A stretch of DNA of 64,000 bases. It comes from Caulobacteraceae bacterium. GTDB taxonomy: Bacteria; Pseudomonadota; Alphaproteobacteria; Caulobacterales; Aquidulcibacteraceae. The notes under the pieces are model-generated. The model did not search any database. It was not told where the DNA came from and saw only the letters and a program-made list of their open reading frames with translations. This document shows positions 54,568-63,638 of the stretch, piece by piece. The translations under genes were made by a program, and so were the position numbers. Each line of letters begins with the position of its first letter. Position 1 is the first letter of the stretch. The DNA is taken from NCBI GenBank assembly GCA_009773335.1, contig WRPF01000013.1, positions 24,448 through 88,447 of the forward strand, read 5' to 3'.

Positions 54568-55638
54568 ATGTTTCACTTCAGGAACAAGACGTTGATGGCG
54601 AGCGCGCGTGCGCTCGCCGCGGCGGTCGCGATTTCCGCCGTTGGCGTCGTTTCCGCCGCCGCCGGTGAAATCACCGGCGCGGGCGCGACCTTCCCGGCGC
54701 CGATCTACACCAAGTGGGCCGAGCAATACGCCGCGACCGGCGGCGACAGCCTGAACTATCAGGCGATCGGCTCCGGCGCCGGCGTCACGCAGATCATCAA
54801 CCGCACGGTTGACTTCGGCGCCTCGGACACGGCCGTCGCGCCGGAACGTCTGGCCAGCCAGAATCTCCTGCAATTCCCGGCCGTCATCGGCGGCGTGGTC
54901 ATCGCCGTGAACATCCCGGGCGTCGACGGCAACGCGCTGAAGCTGACCGGCCCGATCATCGCCGACATCTATCTCGGTCGCGTTCGCATGTGGAACGATC
55001 GTCGCATCACGGCGATCAACCCGGGCGTCAGCCTGCCGGCTCTCGCCATCGCGCCGGCCTATCGCGCCGACTCGTCCGGCACGACCAACATCTTCACCTC
55101 CTACATCGCCTCGATCAGCCTGCCGTTCCAGTCGCAGGTCGGCGCCGGTAACTCGGTGGCGTGGCGTGCGGGCATCGGCGCGCCGGGCAATGCGGGTGTC
55201 GCAGGCGCGATCCGCAACACGCGCGGCGGCTTCGGCTACGTCGAGTACGCCTATGCCACCGAAAACCGCATGCAGACGCCAATGATCCAGAACCGTTCGG
55301 GTCAGTTCGTCCGTCCGTCGACGGCGGCGTTCTCGGCCGCCGCCGCGCAAGCCAACTGGGCCAATGCCCCGAACCTTGCGGTCTCCATGAACAACACCGT
55401 GGGCGCCACGAACTGGCCGATCGTCGGACCGACCTACATCATGATCCCGAAGAACCCGGCAGACGGCGACCGCGCCGCCGCGGTGCTCAAGTTCTTCGAC
55501 TGGGCGTTCCGCAACGGTTCGCCGGCTGCCGACCAGCTGCACTACGTGATGCTGCCGGAATCGGTGCGCACCCAGGTTCGCGCTCGCTGGGCTCAGGTGA
55601 AGTCGGGCGGCCGCCCGGTCTACACGCCGGCTCGCTAG
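54568..55638 (+). CDS. pstS: Phosphate-binding periplasmic protein PstS
   Basis: 356 residues after AGGAG. Signal peptide (MFHFRNKTLMASARALAAAV...; cleavage near VSAAAG), then the PstS start ITGAGATFPAPIYTKWAEQY, phosphate-binding segments YQAIGSGAGVTQI and DFGASDTAV, and RADSSGTTNIFTSYI. It captures phosphate and delivers it to PstC/PstA. Part of the porin-pstSCA operon. Confidence 0.96.
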   Translation: MFHFRNKTLMASARALAAAVAISAVGVVSAAAGEITGAGATFPAPIYTKWAEQYAATGGDSLNYQAIGSGAGVTQIINRTVDFGASDTAVAPERLASQNLLQFPAVIGGVVIAVNIPGVDGNALKLTGPIIADIYLGRVRMWNDRRITAINPGVSLPALAIAPAYRADSSGTTNIFTSYIASISLPFQSQVGAGNSVAWRAGIGAPGNAGVAGAIRNTRGGFGYVEYAYATENRMQTPMIQNRSGQFVRPSTAAFSAAAAQANWANAPNLAVSMNNTVGATNWPIVGPTYIMIPKNPADGDRAAAVLKFFDWAFRNGSPAADQLHYVMLPESVRTQVRARWAQVKSGGRPVYTPAR

Positions 55639-55657
55639 TACAGACCAGAACGACAGG

Positions 55658-55687
55658 GAGGGCGGGACCTGATAAGGTCCCGCCCTC
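55658..55687 (+). terminator. Strong hairpin between pstS and pstC (attenuator or mRNA stabiliser)
   Basis: A perfect 13-bp stem (GAGGGCGGGACCT with its complement) and GATA loop, 19 bases after the pstS stop. Only TT follows, so it probably blocks 3-prime decay of the pstS transcript or terminates part of the message. That would give more binding protein than membrane subunits. Confidence 0.7.
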
Positions 55688-55720
55688 TTCTGCGCCGCGA
55701 AGGGCGAAGGGACCGCATTC

Positions 55721-56674
55721 ATGACGACCGCACCACTCGAAGGATCGCGCCGCTTCCACCTTGGCGAGAACCTGTTCAGGGCTGTCCTGTTCGTCGCCGC
55801 CGTCGTCGTGCTTGTGACGATGGGCGCCATCCTGATCATCCTGTTTGAGTCGGGACATGTGGCGTTCCAGAAGTTCGGCGTCGCTTTCATCTGGCTGAAC
55901 CAGTGGGATCCCGTCCGCGATCTCTACGGCGCGGCGCCGGCCATCGTTGGCACGCTTGCGACATCGTTTCTCGCACTTGTTCTAGCGTGGCCGATCGGCT
56001 TCGGCATCGCCTATGTCCTGACGGAGATTTGTCCTCGTCCGCTGCGCGGCCCGGTCGGCGTGGCCGTCGAGCTGCTCGCGGCCGTCCCCAGCATCGTCTA
56101 TGGCATGTGGGGCTTCTTCGTGCTGGCGCCCGTGATGTCCACAACGGTGCAACCCTGGCTTACCGAGAAGCTCGCGTTCCTGCCGCCGGTGGGTGAGTTC
56201 TACTGGTTTTCGGGAGCGCCTGTCGGTGTCGGCCTGTTCACCGCGAGCGTCGTGCTCGCGATCATGATCCTGCCGTTCATCGCCGCCGCCTCGCGCGACG
56301 TGCTGCAGACGACCCCGCAGCTCCTCAAGGAGGGCGGCTATGCAATGGGCGCCACCCGCTGGGAAGTGCTGACGGGTGTCGTGATCCCGGCGGTGCGCGG
56401 CTCGCTGTTCGGCGCCGTGTTCCTCGGCCTTGGCCGCGCGCTCGGCGAGACGATGGCCGTCACGTTCGTGATCGGCAATGCCAACCGCCTTCCCGACAGC
56501 TTCTACGCGCCGACGGCGAGCATCGCGTCCATCGTCGCCAACGAATTTCCAGACGCCGACCAAGGGTCGCTGAAGCTCGCGTCGCTCTTCGCGCTCGGCT
56601 TCATTCTCTTTGTCGTTTCCTTCTTCGTCCTGGCGCTGGCGCGCCTGCTCTTGAGACAGGGACGCATGGCATGA
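55721..56674 (+). CDS. pstC: Phosphate ABC transporter permease PstC
   Basis: 317 residues with six membrane helices. N-terminal LFVAAVVVLVTMGAILIILF, then the binding-protein-dependent permease domain with the EAA loop region GYAMGATRWEVLTGVVIPAVRG and RALGETMAVTFVIGNANR. It forms the phosphate channel with PstA, energised by PstB (encoded at 6931). Stop overlaps the pstA start (ATGA). Confidence 0.96.
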   Translation: MTTAPLEGSRRFHLGENLFRAVLFVAAVVVLVTMGAILIILFESGHVAFQKFGVAFIWLNQWDPVRDLYGAAPAIVGTLATSFLALVLAWPIGFGIAYVLTEICPRPLRGPVGVAVELLAAVPSIVYGMWGFFVLAPVMSTTVQPWLTEKLAFLPPVGEFYWFSGAPVGVGLFTASVVLAIMILPFIAAASRDVLQTTPQLLKEGGYAMGATRWEVLTGVVIPAVRGSLFGAVFLGLGRALGETMAVTFVIGNANRLPDSFYAPTASIASIVANEFPDADQGSLKLASLFALGFILFVVSFFVLALARLLLRQGRMA

Positions 56675-57534
56675 CCATTCAGGCGATCAATCACGCCCGC
56701 TACATCCGCCGCCGTGTCGTCTCGGCTTTCATGACCGTATTGTGCTCGGTCGCGGCGGTCATCGGGCTGATCTTCCTTGGACTCATTCTCTGGACGCTCG
56801 TGGAGAAGGGGGCTGCGGGGCTATCCCCGAACCTCTTTACCCACAGCATGAAGACGCCCGGTCAGGGCGGCGGGCTGGGGAACGCCATCGTCGGCAGTCT
56901 GATCCAGGTCGGCATGGGAACGCTCCTGGGCGCGCCCCTCGGCATGGCGGTGGGCGTGTATCTCGCCGAAGTCGGCCGGGAAGGGCGATTCGCGTCGGTG
57001 GTGCGGTTCGTCAACGACATCCTGCTCAGCGCGCCGTCGGTGCTTGTGGGCTTGTTCGTCTATCAGATCGTGGTTGTTCCGATGGGCGGTTTCTCGGCGA
57101 TCGCCGGATCAATCGCGCTCGCGCTGCTGGCGATGCCCGTCATCGCGCGCACAACCGAAGACATCATGAAGCTGGTGCCAGAAGCGTATCGCGAAGGCTC
57201 GAAGGCGCTCGGCGCGCGCGACAGCACGACGGTTCTCAAGGTAACGCTGCCGGCGGCGTTCGGCGGCATCCTCACAGGCGTCCTGCTCGCTGTGGCGCGC
57301 ATATCGGGTGAGACGGCGCCGTTGATCTTCACCTCGCTGGGCAGCTTCAACTGGTCGGAAAACCTGACCAGCGCCATGGCCAGTTTGCCGATCGCAATCT
57401 ACCGCTACGCAAGCAGTCCCTACGAAGAGTGGGTGGATCTCGCATGGTCCGGCGCGCTGATCATCACGCTCGGCGTGCTTGTGCTGAACATCGCGAGCCG
57501 GATTTCGCACTTCCTGGTCTCCGGCAGGCAGTAG
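56671..57534 (+). CDS. pstA: Phosphate ABC transporter permease PstA
   Basis: 287 residues, six membrane helices, with the permease loop EGSKALGARDSTTVLKVTLP and ARISGETAPLIFTSLGSFN. Partner of PstC. Last gene of the porin-pstSCA operon; the usual pstB-phoU-phoB continuation is missing here and is found next to phoR at 6.9 kb. Its end is convergent with the glycosyltransferase gene. Confidence 0.96.
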   Translation: MTIQAINHARYIRRRVVSAFMTVLCSVAAVIGLIFLGLILWTLVEKGAAGLSPNLFTHSMKTPGQGGGLGNAIVGSLIQVGMGTLLGAPLGMAVGVYLAEVGREGRFASVVRFVNDILLSAPSVLVGLFVYQIVVVPMGGFSAIAGSIALALLAMPVIARTTEDIMKLVPEAYREGSKALGARDSTTVLKVTLPAAFGGILTGVLLAVARISGETAPLIFTSLGSFNWSENLTSAMASLPIAIYRYASSPYEEWVDLAWSGALIITLGVLVLNIASRISHFLVSGRQ

Positions 57535-57621
57535 CGCCAACCGCGCAGCCGGAGCGTTTTCCGCCGAAGCGGGCGCCGGTTCGTCGCCAGAAAATGCGTT
57601 CAAACAATGAGATGGAGCCCC

Positions 57622-57640
57622 GATCCGATTGCGTCGGATC
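57622..57640. terminator. Hairpin between pstA and the convergent glycosyltransferase
   Basis: GATCCGA-TTGCG-TCGGATC, followed on the plus strand by TGGGTTCT. It may serve as a weak two-way terminator. Confidence 0.4.
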
Positions 57641-57646
57641 TGGGTT

Positions 57647-58813
57647 CTAGACACCCGGCGTTGCGGCGCCGGGCTTGGGCTTCCTGCGCCGTAGCGCGCG
57701 CAGGCGGCGCCAGAAGCGCTTCTTCTCGGGCTTCGGCAACGGTTGCAGGTTGCGCAGGAAATCCTCTGCGCAGGCGCGCCAGGAGAATTTCTCCGCGTAC
57801 TTGCGCGTCGTCTCGCGATCCATCTTCAGCGCCTCAAGGCACGCGGCCTTGAGGTCATCGGAGACGGCGCCTGCGCCCGAGCCGGGGATGATGTCCTTCG
57901 GTCCCGGCGCCATGAAGCCGGCGACCGGCGTGCCGGCCGCCATCGCCTCGAGGATCACCAGGCCGAACGTGTCGGTGAAGCTCGGGAACACGAAGACGTC
58001 GGCGTCCGCGTAGTGCTGCGCGAGTTCGTCGCCGAATTTCGGGCCGGTGAACTTCGCCTCGGGGTACTTCACCTTCAGCTCTTCAAGCAGCGGTCCGCCG
58101 CCGACGACGACCTTTGTGCCGGGCAGGTCCAGCTTCAGGAACGCCTCGATGTTCTTCTCCACCGCCACCCGGCCCACATAGGCCCAGACGGGACGTTGCA
58201 GATCGGCGTAGACGCCGCCGTTCAATCCGCGCTTCGATGGATGGAACATGTCGGTATCGACGCCGCGACTCCACGCCGTCAGGTTCTTCATGCCGCGGCT
58301 TTCCAGCCGCTCCATCATCGAGGGCGTGGCCACCATCACGCGGCCGCTCTTGTTGTGGAACGCGCGCATGAACGCGTAGCCGGCCCATGTGGGAATCCAC
58401 CAGAAGCGCGCGTGGACGTATTCCGGGAACTGCGTGTGGTAGCTCGTCGTGAACGGGAACTTGTATTCCAGGCAGATCGAGCGCGCATCCCAGCCCAGCG
58501 TGCCCTCGGTAGCGATGTGCACGGCGTCCGGTGCGAACGCGTTGAAGCGTTCCTCGACGTCGTCGCGCGCGAAGAGCGCCAGCTTGATTTCCTCGTAGGT
58601 GACCAGCGGCATCGTCTTGTAGCCGTCGGCCGGCGAGACGATCTCCACCTCCACGCCCATGGTGCGCAGTTCCGCGATCACGCGCGAGAGCGTGCGCACC
58701 ACGCCGTTGACCTGCGGCTCCCATGCGTCGGTGACGAGCATGAGGCGAGTGGGATCCTGATCCGGCGGGGCCGGGATCGCGGCGGCGGACTTGGGGGTGG
58801 GGCGCGTCGACAT
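57647..58813 (-). CDS. GT4-family glycosyltransferase
   Basis: 388 residues from MSTRPTPKSAAAI; a GTG 13 codons upstream is possible. GT-B fold: N-terminal LMLVTDAWEPQVNGVVRTLS and ATEGTLGWDARSICLEYKFPFTTSYHTQFPEYV; C-terminal AYVGRVAVEKNIEAFLKLDLPGTK, VFVFPSFTDTFGLVILEAMAAG (the E-x7-E type motif), and a basic tail. Resembles mannosyl- or glycolipid-type transferases. It adjoins the pst operon, so a role in phosphate-free glycolipids under phosphate limitation is conceivable, but nothing in the sequence proves it. Confidence 0.87.
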   Translation of the reverse strand: MSTRPTPKSAAAIPAPPDQDPTRLMLVTDAWEPQVNGVVRTLSRVIAELRTMGVEVEIVSPADGYKTMPLVTYEEIKLALFARDDVEERFNAFAPDAVHIATEGTLGWDARSICLEYKFPFTTSYHTQFPEYVHARFWWIPTWAGYAFMRAFHNKSGRVMVATPSMMERLESRGMKNLTAWSRGVDTDMFHPSKRGLNGGVYADLQRPVWAYVGRVAVEKNIEAFLKLDLPGTKVVVGGGPLLEELKVKYPEAKFTGPKFGDELAQHYADADVFVFPSFTDTFGLVILEAMAAGTPVAGFMAPGPKDIIPGSGAGAVSDDLKAACLEALKMDRETTRKYAEKFSWRACAEDFLRNLQPLPKPEKKRFWRRLRALRRRKPKPGAATPGV

Positions 58814-58936
58814 TGAACGGCGCGGTATAGGGGGCGCCGGCGTCCAAGTCACCCTCGGCGCCGTCGCGGCGATCGCAGTGCTTGCAGTGTGGCGCGTGAC
58901 GCCTCAGGTAACGGCAAAGGGATGGAGAAACGCACG

Positions 58937-61900
58937 ATGGCGGACGCCGCTGGACCCGCGGGATTGGACTGGGATGCGCTGGATCAGGGCCGCTATGCGC
59001 CGGAGGACGAGGCGATCCAGGGCCTGCTTTCGGCATGCCCGCTCGATGCGCCCGCCCGTGCGGGGGTGGAAGCTGAGGCGCGTGCGCTGGTGCGCAAGGC
59101 CCGGGGGCTCAAGCGCCGCAAGGGCGTGATGGAAAGTTTCCTCGAGGAATTCGGCCTGTCCAACTCCGAGGGGCTGGCGCTCATGTGCCTCGCCGAGGCG
59201 CTGCTGCGCGTGCCCGATGATGACACCGCCGACCGGCTGATCGCCGAGAAGATCAAATCGGGCCGCTGGTCCGAACACCTCGGGCAATCGGAGTCCTGGC
59301 TCGTGAACGCCGGCACATGGGGGCTGATGCTCACAGGCCGGGTCGTGTCGCTATCCGATGACCTGCGCGGCGATTTCTCCGGCTTCATGAAGCGCTTCGT
59401 CAGCCGCGCGGGCGAACCCGTCGTGCGCGCCGGCGCCATGCAGGCCATGCGCATCCTCGGCGAGCAGTTCGTGCTCGGCCGCGACATCGAGGGCGCCATC
59501 AGGCGCGGACGCGGCTTCGTGCGCGCGGGCGAGGCCGCGTTCTTTTCGTTCGACATGCTCGGCGAAGGCGCACGCACGGCGGCGGACGCGGCGCGCTATC
59601 TGGAAAGCTATGCGAACTCCATCCGCGCGGTGGGCGCCGACGGGGCGGGAGCTCCTGAAGCGCGCTCGGGCGTGTCGGTGAAGCTCTCTGCGCTGCACCC
59701 ACGCTACGACGCACGCCACGAGGACCGCGTCTTCGCAGAGCTGTACGGCGCGGTGCTCGACCTCTGCCGGGCCGCGAAGGACGCCGACATCAATCTCTGC
59801 CTCGACGCGGAGGAAACCGAACGCCTCGTCATTTCGCTGAAGATGCTCGACAGGCTCGCGGGCGAGCCGTCGCTGAAAGGCTGGACGGGTCTCGGCCTCG
59901 CCGTGCAGGCCTACCAGAAGCGCGCGCGCGCGGCGATCGCGATGGTCGGCGACATGGCGCGGCGCCGGAAGATGCGGATCATGGCGCGGCTCGTGAAGGG
60001 CGCCTACTGGGACGGCGAGATCAAGCGCGCGCAGGTGAACGGCCGCGCGGACTATCCCGTGTTCACCACCAAGCATGCCACCGATCTCTCCTATCTCGTC
60101 TGCGCCGACGACCTCCTCTCGCACGGCGGCCACATCTATCCGCAGTTCGCCACGCACAACGCGCACACTGCGGTCGCGGTGCGCCGGCTTGCGGACGCGC
60201 GCAATTTCAAGTCCTACGAATTCCAGCGCCTGCACGGCATGGGCGAAGCGCTCTACACGGCGGCGGATTTCGCCGCGCCCGTGCGCGTCTATGCGCCGGT
60301 GGGCGGACACGAAGAGCTGCTGCCATACCTCGTGCGCCGACTGCTGGAGAACGGCGCCAACACCTCCTTCGTGCACTCCTTCCTCGACGACGACGTCTCG
60401 CCCGATCTGGTCGCCGCCGACCCCATTGCGCGCGTGGAAGCGGCGCCCCGTCGTCATGCGCGCCTGCCGCTGCCGGGCGGCCTGTTCGGCCCGAGCCGCC
60501 GCAATTCGACCGGCCGTGATCTGTCCATCGCCGCCGATCGCGATGCGCTGCACGCGGCGGTCGCCGCCGTGGATGCGACGAAATTCGTTGTCGGCCCCTC
60601 GACAGGCGGTGGGGCGACGACGCAATGCGCCGCGCCCGCTGACCTGAAGCGCGTCCTCGGCGCCGCGACCGATTCAAGCGTCGCGCAGGTCGGCGAAGCC
60701 GTTGGACTCGCACAGGCTGCGCAGCCGAAGTGGAACATGCTGGGCGGCGCGGGCCGGGCCGCTCATCTGCGCGCGATGGCCGATGCGCTCGAGGCGAAGT
60801 CCGATCAATTCGTTGCGCTCATCGCGCGTGAGGCCGGCCGCACCTTTCAGGACGGCGTCGACGAAGTGCGCGAAGCGGTGGATTTCTGCCGCTACTACGC
60901 CACCGAGGCCGAACGGCTTTTCGGCGCGCCGCAGCGCCTGCCAGGCCCGGCGGGGGAGACGAACGTCCTCGAATTGTCGGGACGCGGCGTTTTCGCCTGC
61001 ATCAGCCCGTGGAATTTCCCGCTCGCCATCTTCACCGGCCAGATCGCAGCAGCGCTCGCAGCCGGCAATACCGTTGTGGCGAAACCTGCCGAGCAGACGC
61101 CAATCATCGCGGCCGAAGCGGTGCGGCTCTTTCGTGCTGCAGGCTTGCCGGAAGACGTCCTGCGTCTTCTGCCGGGGCCGGGCGAAACCATCGGTGCGGC
61201 GCTGGTGGAAGACGAACGCGTCGCGGGCGTCGTCTTCACCGGCTCCACCGAAACGGCCAAGCGTATCAACCGCGCGCTCGCGGCGCGGAAGGGCGCCATC
61301 CCTGTGCTCATCGCCGAAACCGGCGGCCTCAACGGCATGTTCGTCGACACCACCGCGCTCGCCGAGCAGGTGGTGGACGATGCGATCCTCTCTGCATTCG
61401 GCTCGGCGGGGCAACGCTGCTCGGCGCTGCGTCTTCTTTTCCTGCCGCACGACACGGCCGATCTCATCATCGAGAAGCTCATCGGCGCGATGAACGAGCT
61501 GCGCATCGGCGATCCTGCGGACGCGCGCACCGACGTCGGCCCCGTGATCGATGCGGAATCGCGCGCGATGCTCGAAGCGCACATGGCGACGATGGCGACA
61601 TCCGCGAAGGTGCTGGCGCAGCGCTCTGTCGATGGGCTTGGCGGCACGTTCTTCGGTCCGGCGATCGTCGAGCTGCCGTCGCTCGATGGTATCGACCGCG
61701 AAGTGTTCGGGCCGATCCTCCATGTTATCCGTTACGCTCCATCGGAGATCGCCAGGATCGGCGCCGAACTCGCGGCCAAGGGCTATGGCCTGACGCTCGG
61801 CGTGCATTCGCGCCTCGAGAGTTTCGCCGAAGCCGTGCAGGCGGCGGTTCCCGCAGGCAATGTCTATGTGAACCGTTCGATCATCGGCGCCGTCGTCGGC

Positions 61901-62044
61901 GTGCAGCCGTTCGGCGGCGTAGGCCTTTCCGGAACCGGGCCGAAGGCGGGCGGGCCGCATTACCTGCCGCGCTTCGCTTCGGAGCGCACCGTCACCGTCA
62001 ACATAACCGCTCAGGGCGGCGATCCATCGCTGCTCAATCTGTAG
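58937..62044 (+). CDS. putA: Bifunctional proline dehydrogenase / P5C dehydrogenase PutA
   Basis: 1035 residues from an ATG with GGAG nine bases upstream (an ATG five codons earlier is also possible). N-terminal proline dehydrogenase barrel (SVKLSALHPRYDARHEDRV, MRIMARLVKGAYWDGEIKRAQ, LPYLVRRLLENGANTSFVH). An aldehyde dehydrogenase domain follows with FACISPWNFPLAIFTGQI, VFTGSTETAKRIN, catalytic Glu in IAETGGLN and Cys in SAGQRCSALRLL. It oxidises proline to glutamate, feeding electrons to the quinone pool and NADH. No N-terminal ribbon-helix-helix, so it does not regulate DNA itself. Confidence 0.95.
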   Translation: MADAAGPAGLDWDALDQGRYAPEDEAIQGLLSACPLDAPARAGVEAEARALVRKARGLKRRKGVMESFLEEFGLSNSEGLALMCLAEALLRVPDDDTADRLIAEKIKSGRWSEHLGQSESWLVNAGTWGLMLTGRVVSLSDDLRGDFSGFMKRFVSRAGEPVVRAGAMQAMRILGEQFVLGRDIEGAIRRGRGFVRAGEAAFFSFDMLGEGARTAADAARYLESYANSIRAVGADGAGAPEARSGVSVKLSALHPRYDARHEDRVFAELYGAVLDLCRAAKDADINLCLDAEETERLVISLKMLDRLAGEPSLKGWTGLGLAVQAYQKRARAAIAMVGDMARRRKMRIMARLVKGAYWDGEIKRAQVNGRADYPVFTTKHATDLSYLVCADDLLSHGGHIYPQFATHNAHTAVAVRRLADARNFKSYEFQRLHGMGEALYTAADFAAPVRVYAPVGGHEELLPYLVRRLLENGANTSFVHSFLDDDVSPDLVAADPIARVEAAPRRHARLPLPGGLFGPSRRNSTGRDLSIAADRDALHAAVAAVDATKFVVGPSTGGGATTQCAAPADLKRVLGAATDSSVAQVGEAVGLAQAAQPKWNMLGGAGRAAHLRAMADALEAKSDQFVALIAREAGRTFQDGVDEVREAVDFCRYYATEAERLFGAPQRLPGPAGETNVLELSGRGVFACISPWNFPLAIFTGQIAAALAAGNTVVAKPAEQTPIIAAEAVRLFRAAGLPEDVLRLLPGPGETIGAALVEDERVAGVVFTGSTETAKRINRALAARKGAIPVLIAETGGLNGMFVDTTALAEQVVDDAILSAFGSAGQRCSALRLLFLPHDTADLIIEKLIGAMNELRIGDPADARTDVGPVIDAESRAMLEAHMATMATSAKVLAQRSVDGLGGTFFGPAIVELPSLDGIDREVFGPILHVIRYAPSEIARIGAELAAKGYGLTLGVHSRLESFAEAVQAAVPAGNVYVNRSIIGAVVGVQPFGGVGLSGTGPKAGGPHYLPRFASERTVTVNITAQGGDPSLLNL

Positions 62045-62047
62045 GAT

Positions 62048-62509
62048 ATGCCCGTGAACGACATGAACAACGTCACGCCGCTCCGGCGACCGAAGCCGAA
62101 GAAGCCGCTGTTTGATCCTCGCGATCCAAAATCGCAGGTGCAGCTGGTCTACGGCCTCTCCATCGCATCCTTCGCGATCATGTGGCTCGGCACGCAGTTC
62201 GTGGACTGGATCGGCATGGGCTTCGGGGTCGCAGCCCTCGTGATCTCGGTGTCCAAGCGCGACGAGGGCGTTTTCTGGGCGCGCTCCCACTATGAGTTCG
62301 CGCTGCGTACGATGATCATCGGCGCCGTGGTCTGGACGCTTCTGTCTCTGCTCGGCTTGGTCATCGGCTGGATCCCGCTGGTGGGTTCGCTCACGATCTT
62401 CATCGCAAAGGCGTGCGTGCTCGGATGGGTGGCGCTGCGCTCGGGCTCTGGCTTCCTGAAGGCGTCCGACACAAAGGTGATCGCCAATCCGATGAGCTGG
62501 CTGTTCTGA
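62048..62509 (+). CDS. Small membrane protein, DUF4870-like
   Basis: 153 residues. Basic N-terminus (LRRPKPKKPLFDPRDPK), then four membrane helices (LVYGLSIASFAIMWLG; WIGMGFGVAALVISV; TMIIGAVVWTLLSLLGLVIG; SLTIFIAKACVLGWVAL). Its layout resembles DUF4870 proteins (SHYEFALRT between helices 2 and 3), whose function is unknown. It starts three bases after putA and ends four bases before the convergent zapE. Confidence 0.75.
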   Translation: MPVNDMNNVTPLRRPKPKKPLFDPRDPKSQVQLVYGLSIASFAIMWLGTQFVDWIGMGFGVAALVISVSKRDEGVFWARSHYEFALRTMIIGAVVWTLLSLLGLVIGWIPLVGSLTIFIAKACVLGWVALRSGSGFLKASDTKVIANPMSWLF

Positions 62510-62513
62510 GCGC

Positions 62514-63629
62514 TCAGCCCTCGACGATGGCTTCGCGGAAGTCGCGGTCGCGGGGCGGCAGCGCGAGGTAGGCTTCCGATCGCATTTCCATCAGGCGCGA
62601 GACCGTGCGCTCGAACTCGAAGCTCTGATCGCCGGCGGGATAGAGATTTTCCTGCAGCGCGTCGGCGCTGGCGACGAGTTTTGTCTTGGCTTCGTAGAGC
62701 GCATCGATGAGCACGCGGAAACGCGCGGCTTCCTCGCGCATGGCGGGCGTCAGCTTCGGGATGTTCTCTAGAATGACCGTGTGGAAGCGATCGGCGAGTT
62801 CGAGATAGTCGGCAGCGCCCAGCGGGCGTGCGCAGAGTTCGTCGAACGTCACCCGCGCGCAGCCCGCCGCCGTGCGGTCGATCGTCAGTTGGCGTCCCTG
62901 CACCTCCAGCACCACGGGATGTGGCGCGGCGCCGAGCGTCAGCCGCGACCAGGCATTGTCTATGGCTTCGTCCGCCGCCGGGCCGAGCGGGGCGTAATAC
63001 ACCGGCGCCGCCATCAGACGCTCAAGCCGGTAGTCGCGTGCGGCCGCGATCTCGACAACGTCGAGGCGCTGCTCGATGAGATCGATGAAGGGGGTGAAGA
63101 GCTGGCGGTTGAGACCGTTCCTGTAAAGGTCGCGCGGCGGGCGGTTCGATGTCGCGACGACCACGACGCCCAGCGCCATCAGGCGTTCGAACAGGCGCCC
63201 GAGGATCATCGCGTCGGCGATGTCGCTCACGGCGAATTCGTCGAAGCACAAGAGCCGCGCCTTGTCCGCGACCGCCTGCGCGGCGCCGGTGATCAGCGCG
63301 TCGTTGCCTTCGTCGCGGCGCTTGCGCGCCTCGCGCATGAAAGCGTGCTGGGAGAGCATGAATTCGTGGAAGTGGACGCGGCGCTTGGGCTTCACGGGGG
63401 CTGCGTCGAAGAAGAGGTCCATCAGCATGGACTTGCCGCGTCCGACCGCGCCCCAGAGATAGAGCCCCCTCGGCGTCGGCGAGGCGCGCTTGAGGAAACC
63501 GCCCGGCCTCCACGCCGCGAGTTCCTCCGCCAGCGCATCGAGACGCAGCGCGGCAGTTTCCTGGGCGTGATCCGGCTCGATCACGCCGCCTGCGACGCGC
63601 GCGCGGTAGAGGTCCAGCACCTGCCCCAT
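62514..63629 (-). CDS. zapE: ZapE/AFG1-like ATPase
   Basis: 371 residues. P-loop ATPase with Walker A LWGAVGRGKSMLMD (about 58-71), Walker B LLCFDEFAVSDIADA, and RPPRDLYRNGLNRQLFTPFI (sensor region), followed by DYLELADRFHTVILENIP. Family members act at the division septum in E. coli (ZapE) or as mitochondrial AFG1/LACE1. It is nine bases downstream of the partial gene at the right edge and so probably in one unit with it. Confidence 0.94.
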   Translation of the reverse strand: MGQVLDLYRARVAGGVIEPDHAQETAALRLDALAEELAAWRPGGFLKRASPTPRGLYLWGAVGRGKSMLMDLFFDAAPVKPKRRVHFHEFMLSQHAFMREARKRRDEGNDALITGAAQAVADKARLLCFDEFAVSDIADAMILGRLFERLMALGVVVVATSNRPPRDLYRNGLNRQLFTPFIDLIEQRLDVVEIAAARDYRLERLMAAPVYYAPLGPAADEAIDNAWSRLTLGAAPHPVVLEVQGRQLTIDRTAAGCARVTFDELCARPLGAADYLELADRFHTVILENIPKLTPAMREEAARFRVLIDALYEAKTKLVASADALQENLYPAGDQSFEFERTVSRLMEMRSEAYLALPPRDRDFREAIVEG

Positions 63630-63638
63630 GGGTCGCGC

